Shown here: piece after piece, positions 5,516 through 6,974 of the stretch
How positions within the stretch are numbered: the first letter of the stretch is position 1
Layout of the letters: each line of letters starts with the position of its first letter
DNA from: Neisseriales bacterium
Lineage (GTDB): Bacteria > Pseudomonadota > Gammaproteobacteria > Burkholderiales > UBA11063
Direction: 5' to 3'
NCBI GenBank assembly: GCA_008017145.1
Contig: SSGY01000056.1
Location: forward strand, 1-6,974
Length of the DNA stretch: 6,974 nucleotides
Made by a program: the position numbers and the translations under genes
Notes under the pieces: generated by a model
What the model was told of the DNA's origin: nothing
Database searches by the model: none
The model's input: the letters and a program-made list of their open reading frames with translations, nothing else

Positions 5516-6974
5516 TTAATTATTATTATAAATTGAAATACTATTTGGTGAATTTTGGATCACGCGAGTATTTGAAGAACTGCTATTGCCATTAGCTGGT
5601 TGAATCACTGTTCCAGAGTTTTGTTGCGGCTGGTTGAGAACAGTTCCAATTGGTGCGCTAACTAGAGATGTTTTCCCAGATTTTATCGCAGTCGAGGTTA
5701 AATCGACAATTGGTTCAGTTGGAGCTTTAGTATTTTGGCTTGGAACTTGATTATCATAAGGAACTTGATTTTCCAAATTAACTGGATCAATTTGTGGGAA
5801 CAAAATATTTCCTTTAGCTTGAATCATGTTTTGTTGATCCATCATGTAGCTATAGCGTTGGTTGGTAAGCGCTTTATAACCTTCTTGGTTACGAATTACC
5901 ACTGGACGCAAGAATAATACTAGATTTGATTTATTGTGTACCCGATTTTGCCAGCTAAATAAGAATCCTAAATAAGGAATTGAACTAAGTACCGGAATTC
6001 CTGAGTTTTGCATTTGAACTACATCTTGTGTCATTCCACCAAGTGCAATAATTTGCCCATCATCGACTACAATTTGAGTTTTAATGCTACGCTTATTAAT
6101 ATTTGGACCATTTGTGGTTAATAATGCAGCGGTCATCCCTGTGGTATCCGTTTGGGAATCTTCTTCATAAACAGTCATCTGAATGGTACCATTTTGAGTA
6201 ATCATCGGTTTAATTCTCAAGATAGTTCCGACATCCTGACGTTGAACCGTACTGGATATACTGCCTGGTGCAGCCGCACTATTTTGGAATGAACCAGTGG
6301 GAATACCAATATTTTGCCCAACGAAAATTTCTGCTTCTTCATTATCCATAGTAAGTAATGTTGGACGTCCCAAGATATTATTTGCACTGTTAGAGGCTAG
6401 CATATCTGCAAGAGTAGAAATTGTTGGCACAGTTTGCCCGCCAATAGTTGTAGTACCAGTAACTAAACCAACGTAAACTTCACCAGGAATTGATGGTGTG
6501 CCACCAGTGGCACCGCTGCCGCTAGCGCCTTGAGCAATAGCCATTCCTGAGGTAATCAAGCTGCTCGCACTACTACCATTTCCGGCATAGTTAGATACCA
6601 CTCCGACACCTAGGTTATTATTTCCTGCACCACCAATCCACTGTATCCCAAAGGTACCTTGTTCACTAGTAGTCACTGCCGCAACCAGCGCTTCAATCAT
6701 GATCTGAACTCGACGCACGTCAAGTAAAGTTATTACCATCCGTAAATTACGATAAACTTGCTCTGGCGCTTGAATAATCAACGCATTTGTTGTCGGTTCT
6801 GCCTGAATTAACACTTTAGGTGCATTTTTGTCATTATTAGTTGAACTACTGCCACCCCCACCACCACTTCTACTTGGGCTTGATTTACTGCTCGCATTAG
6901 CACTACCTCCGCCAAATGGAGTAGATCCGCCTCCACTACCACTGCCACTGCCTTGGAATACTGAGCTAGTATCA
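5516..6974 (-). CDS. gspD: Type II secretion system outer-membrane secretin GspD, N-terminus outside the window
   Basis: The frame stays open from the stop at 5516-5518 to the window edge, giving 485 visible residues. A GTG at 6812-6814 is not a real start, because sensible secretin sequence continues upstream of it. The visible part opens with a Gly/Ser-rich loop (about visible residues 5-40) typical of the N3 ring domain. Next come KVLIQAEPTTNALIIQAP and LLDVRRVQIMIEALV, then the secretin core with NILGRPTLLTMDNEEAEIFVGQN, VGTILRIKP and the signature GIPVLSSIPYLGFLF near visible residues 325-338. NLVLFLRPVVI closes the core. A tail of about 100 residues rich in Asn, Gln, Ser and Pro follows. 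The signal peptide, N0 to N2 and any promoter lie beyond 6974. The protein forms the multimeric outer-membrane channel through which folded exoproteins leave the periplasm. Confidence 0.93.
   Translation of the reverse strand, partial: DTSSVFQGSGSGSGGGSTPFGGGSANASSKSSPSRSGGGGGSSSTNNDKNAPKVLIQAEPTTNALIIQAPEQVYRNLRMVITLLDVRRVQIMIEALVAAVTTSEQGTFGIQWIGGAGNNNLGVGVVSNYAGNGSSASSLITSGMAIAQGASGSGATGGTPSIPGEVYVGLVTGTTTIGGQTVPTISTLADMLASNSANNILGRPTLLTMDNEEAEIFVGQNIGIPTGSFQNSAAAPGSISSTVQRQDVGTILRIKPMITQNGTIQMTVYEEDSQTDTTGMTAALLTTNGPNINKRSIKTQIVVDDGQIIALGGMTQDVVQMQNSGIPVLSSIPYLGFLFSWQNRVHNKSNLVLFLRPVVIRNQEGYKALTNQRYSYMMDQQNMIQAKGNILFPQIDPVNLENQVPYDNQVPSQNTKAPTEPIVDLTSTAIKSGKTSLVSAPIGTVLNQPQQNSGTVIQPANGNSSSSNTRVIQNSPNSISIYNNN

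Noticed and set aside
5735..5917. A 60-codon + strand ORF opposite the gspD tail
   Set aside because: It is antisense to the gspD frame, which continues from the conserved secretin core into the tail without interruption.
1..6974. CRISPR array, tRNA, rRNA or toxin-antitoxin/defence system
   Set aside because: I saw no regularly spaced repeats, no tRNA-like cloverleaf or rRNA sequence, and no gene pair with toxin, antitoxin or defence domains.

Overview
The window looks like chromosome from a low-GC proteobacterium. It is A+T-rich by eye in both coding and spacer DNA. The gspD-gspE-gspF gene order and the style of the proteins fit a beta- or gammaproteobacterium. The gspDEF order and the reductase tail lean me towards a low-GC betaproteobacterium, but I cannot name a genus.

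Left part (1-1252): the 3' end of a NAD(P)H-dependent flavin/iron-sulfur reductase gene, then a small single-domain cupin gene, both on the + strand. The cupin gene runs directly into a decayed IS3-family insertion sequence. That relic keeps only the catalytic part of the transposase (minus strand) and has lost orfA, the N-terminus of orfB and the end of orfB. The stop codons of the cupin gene and the transposase fragment overlap on opposite strands at the junction, and the cupin has probably lost a few C-terminal residues there.

Middle (1253-2760): a spacer with a TATAAT promoter element and perhaps a 32-codon ORF, then an intact 406-residue alpha/beta hydrolase of the FrsA/DUF1100-like kind with a helical N-terminal domain and a GISFGG nucleophile elbow. 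A strong hairpin separates it from the convergent operon on the right.

Right part (2788-6974, minus strand): a tightly packed type II secretion operon read gspD, gspE, gspF. GspD is the outer-membrane secretin and is cut by the window edge at its N-terminus. GspE is the cytoplasmic hexameric ATPase. GspF is the inner-membrane platform protein. Together they give the channel, motor and platform of the secretion machine. The pseudopilins and GspC/L/M are not downstream of gspF, so they must lie upstream of gspD or elsewhere.

I found no convincing undescribed system. The points most worth a second look are the cupin/IS junction, the candidate IS end at 1252, and the long Asn/Gln/Ser-rich tail of GspD.
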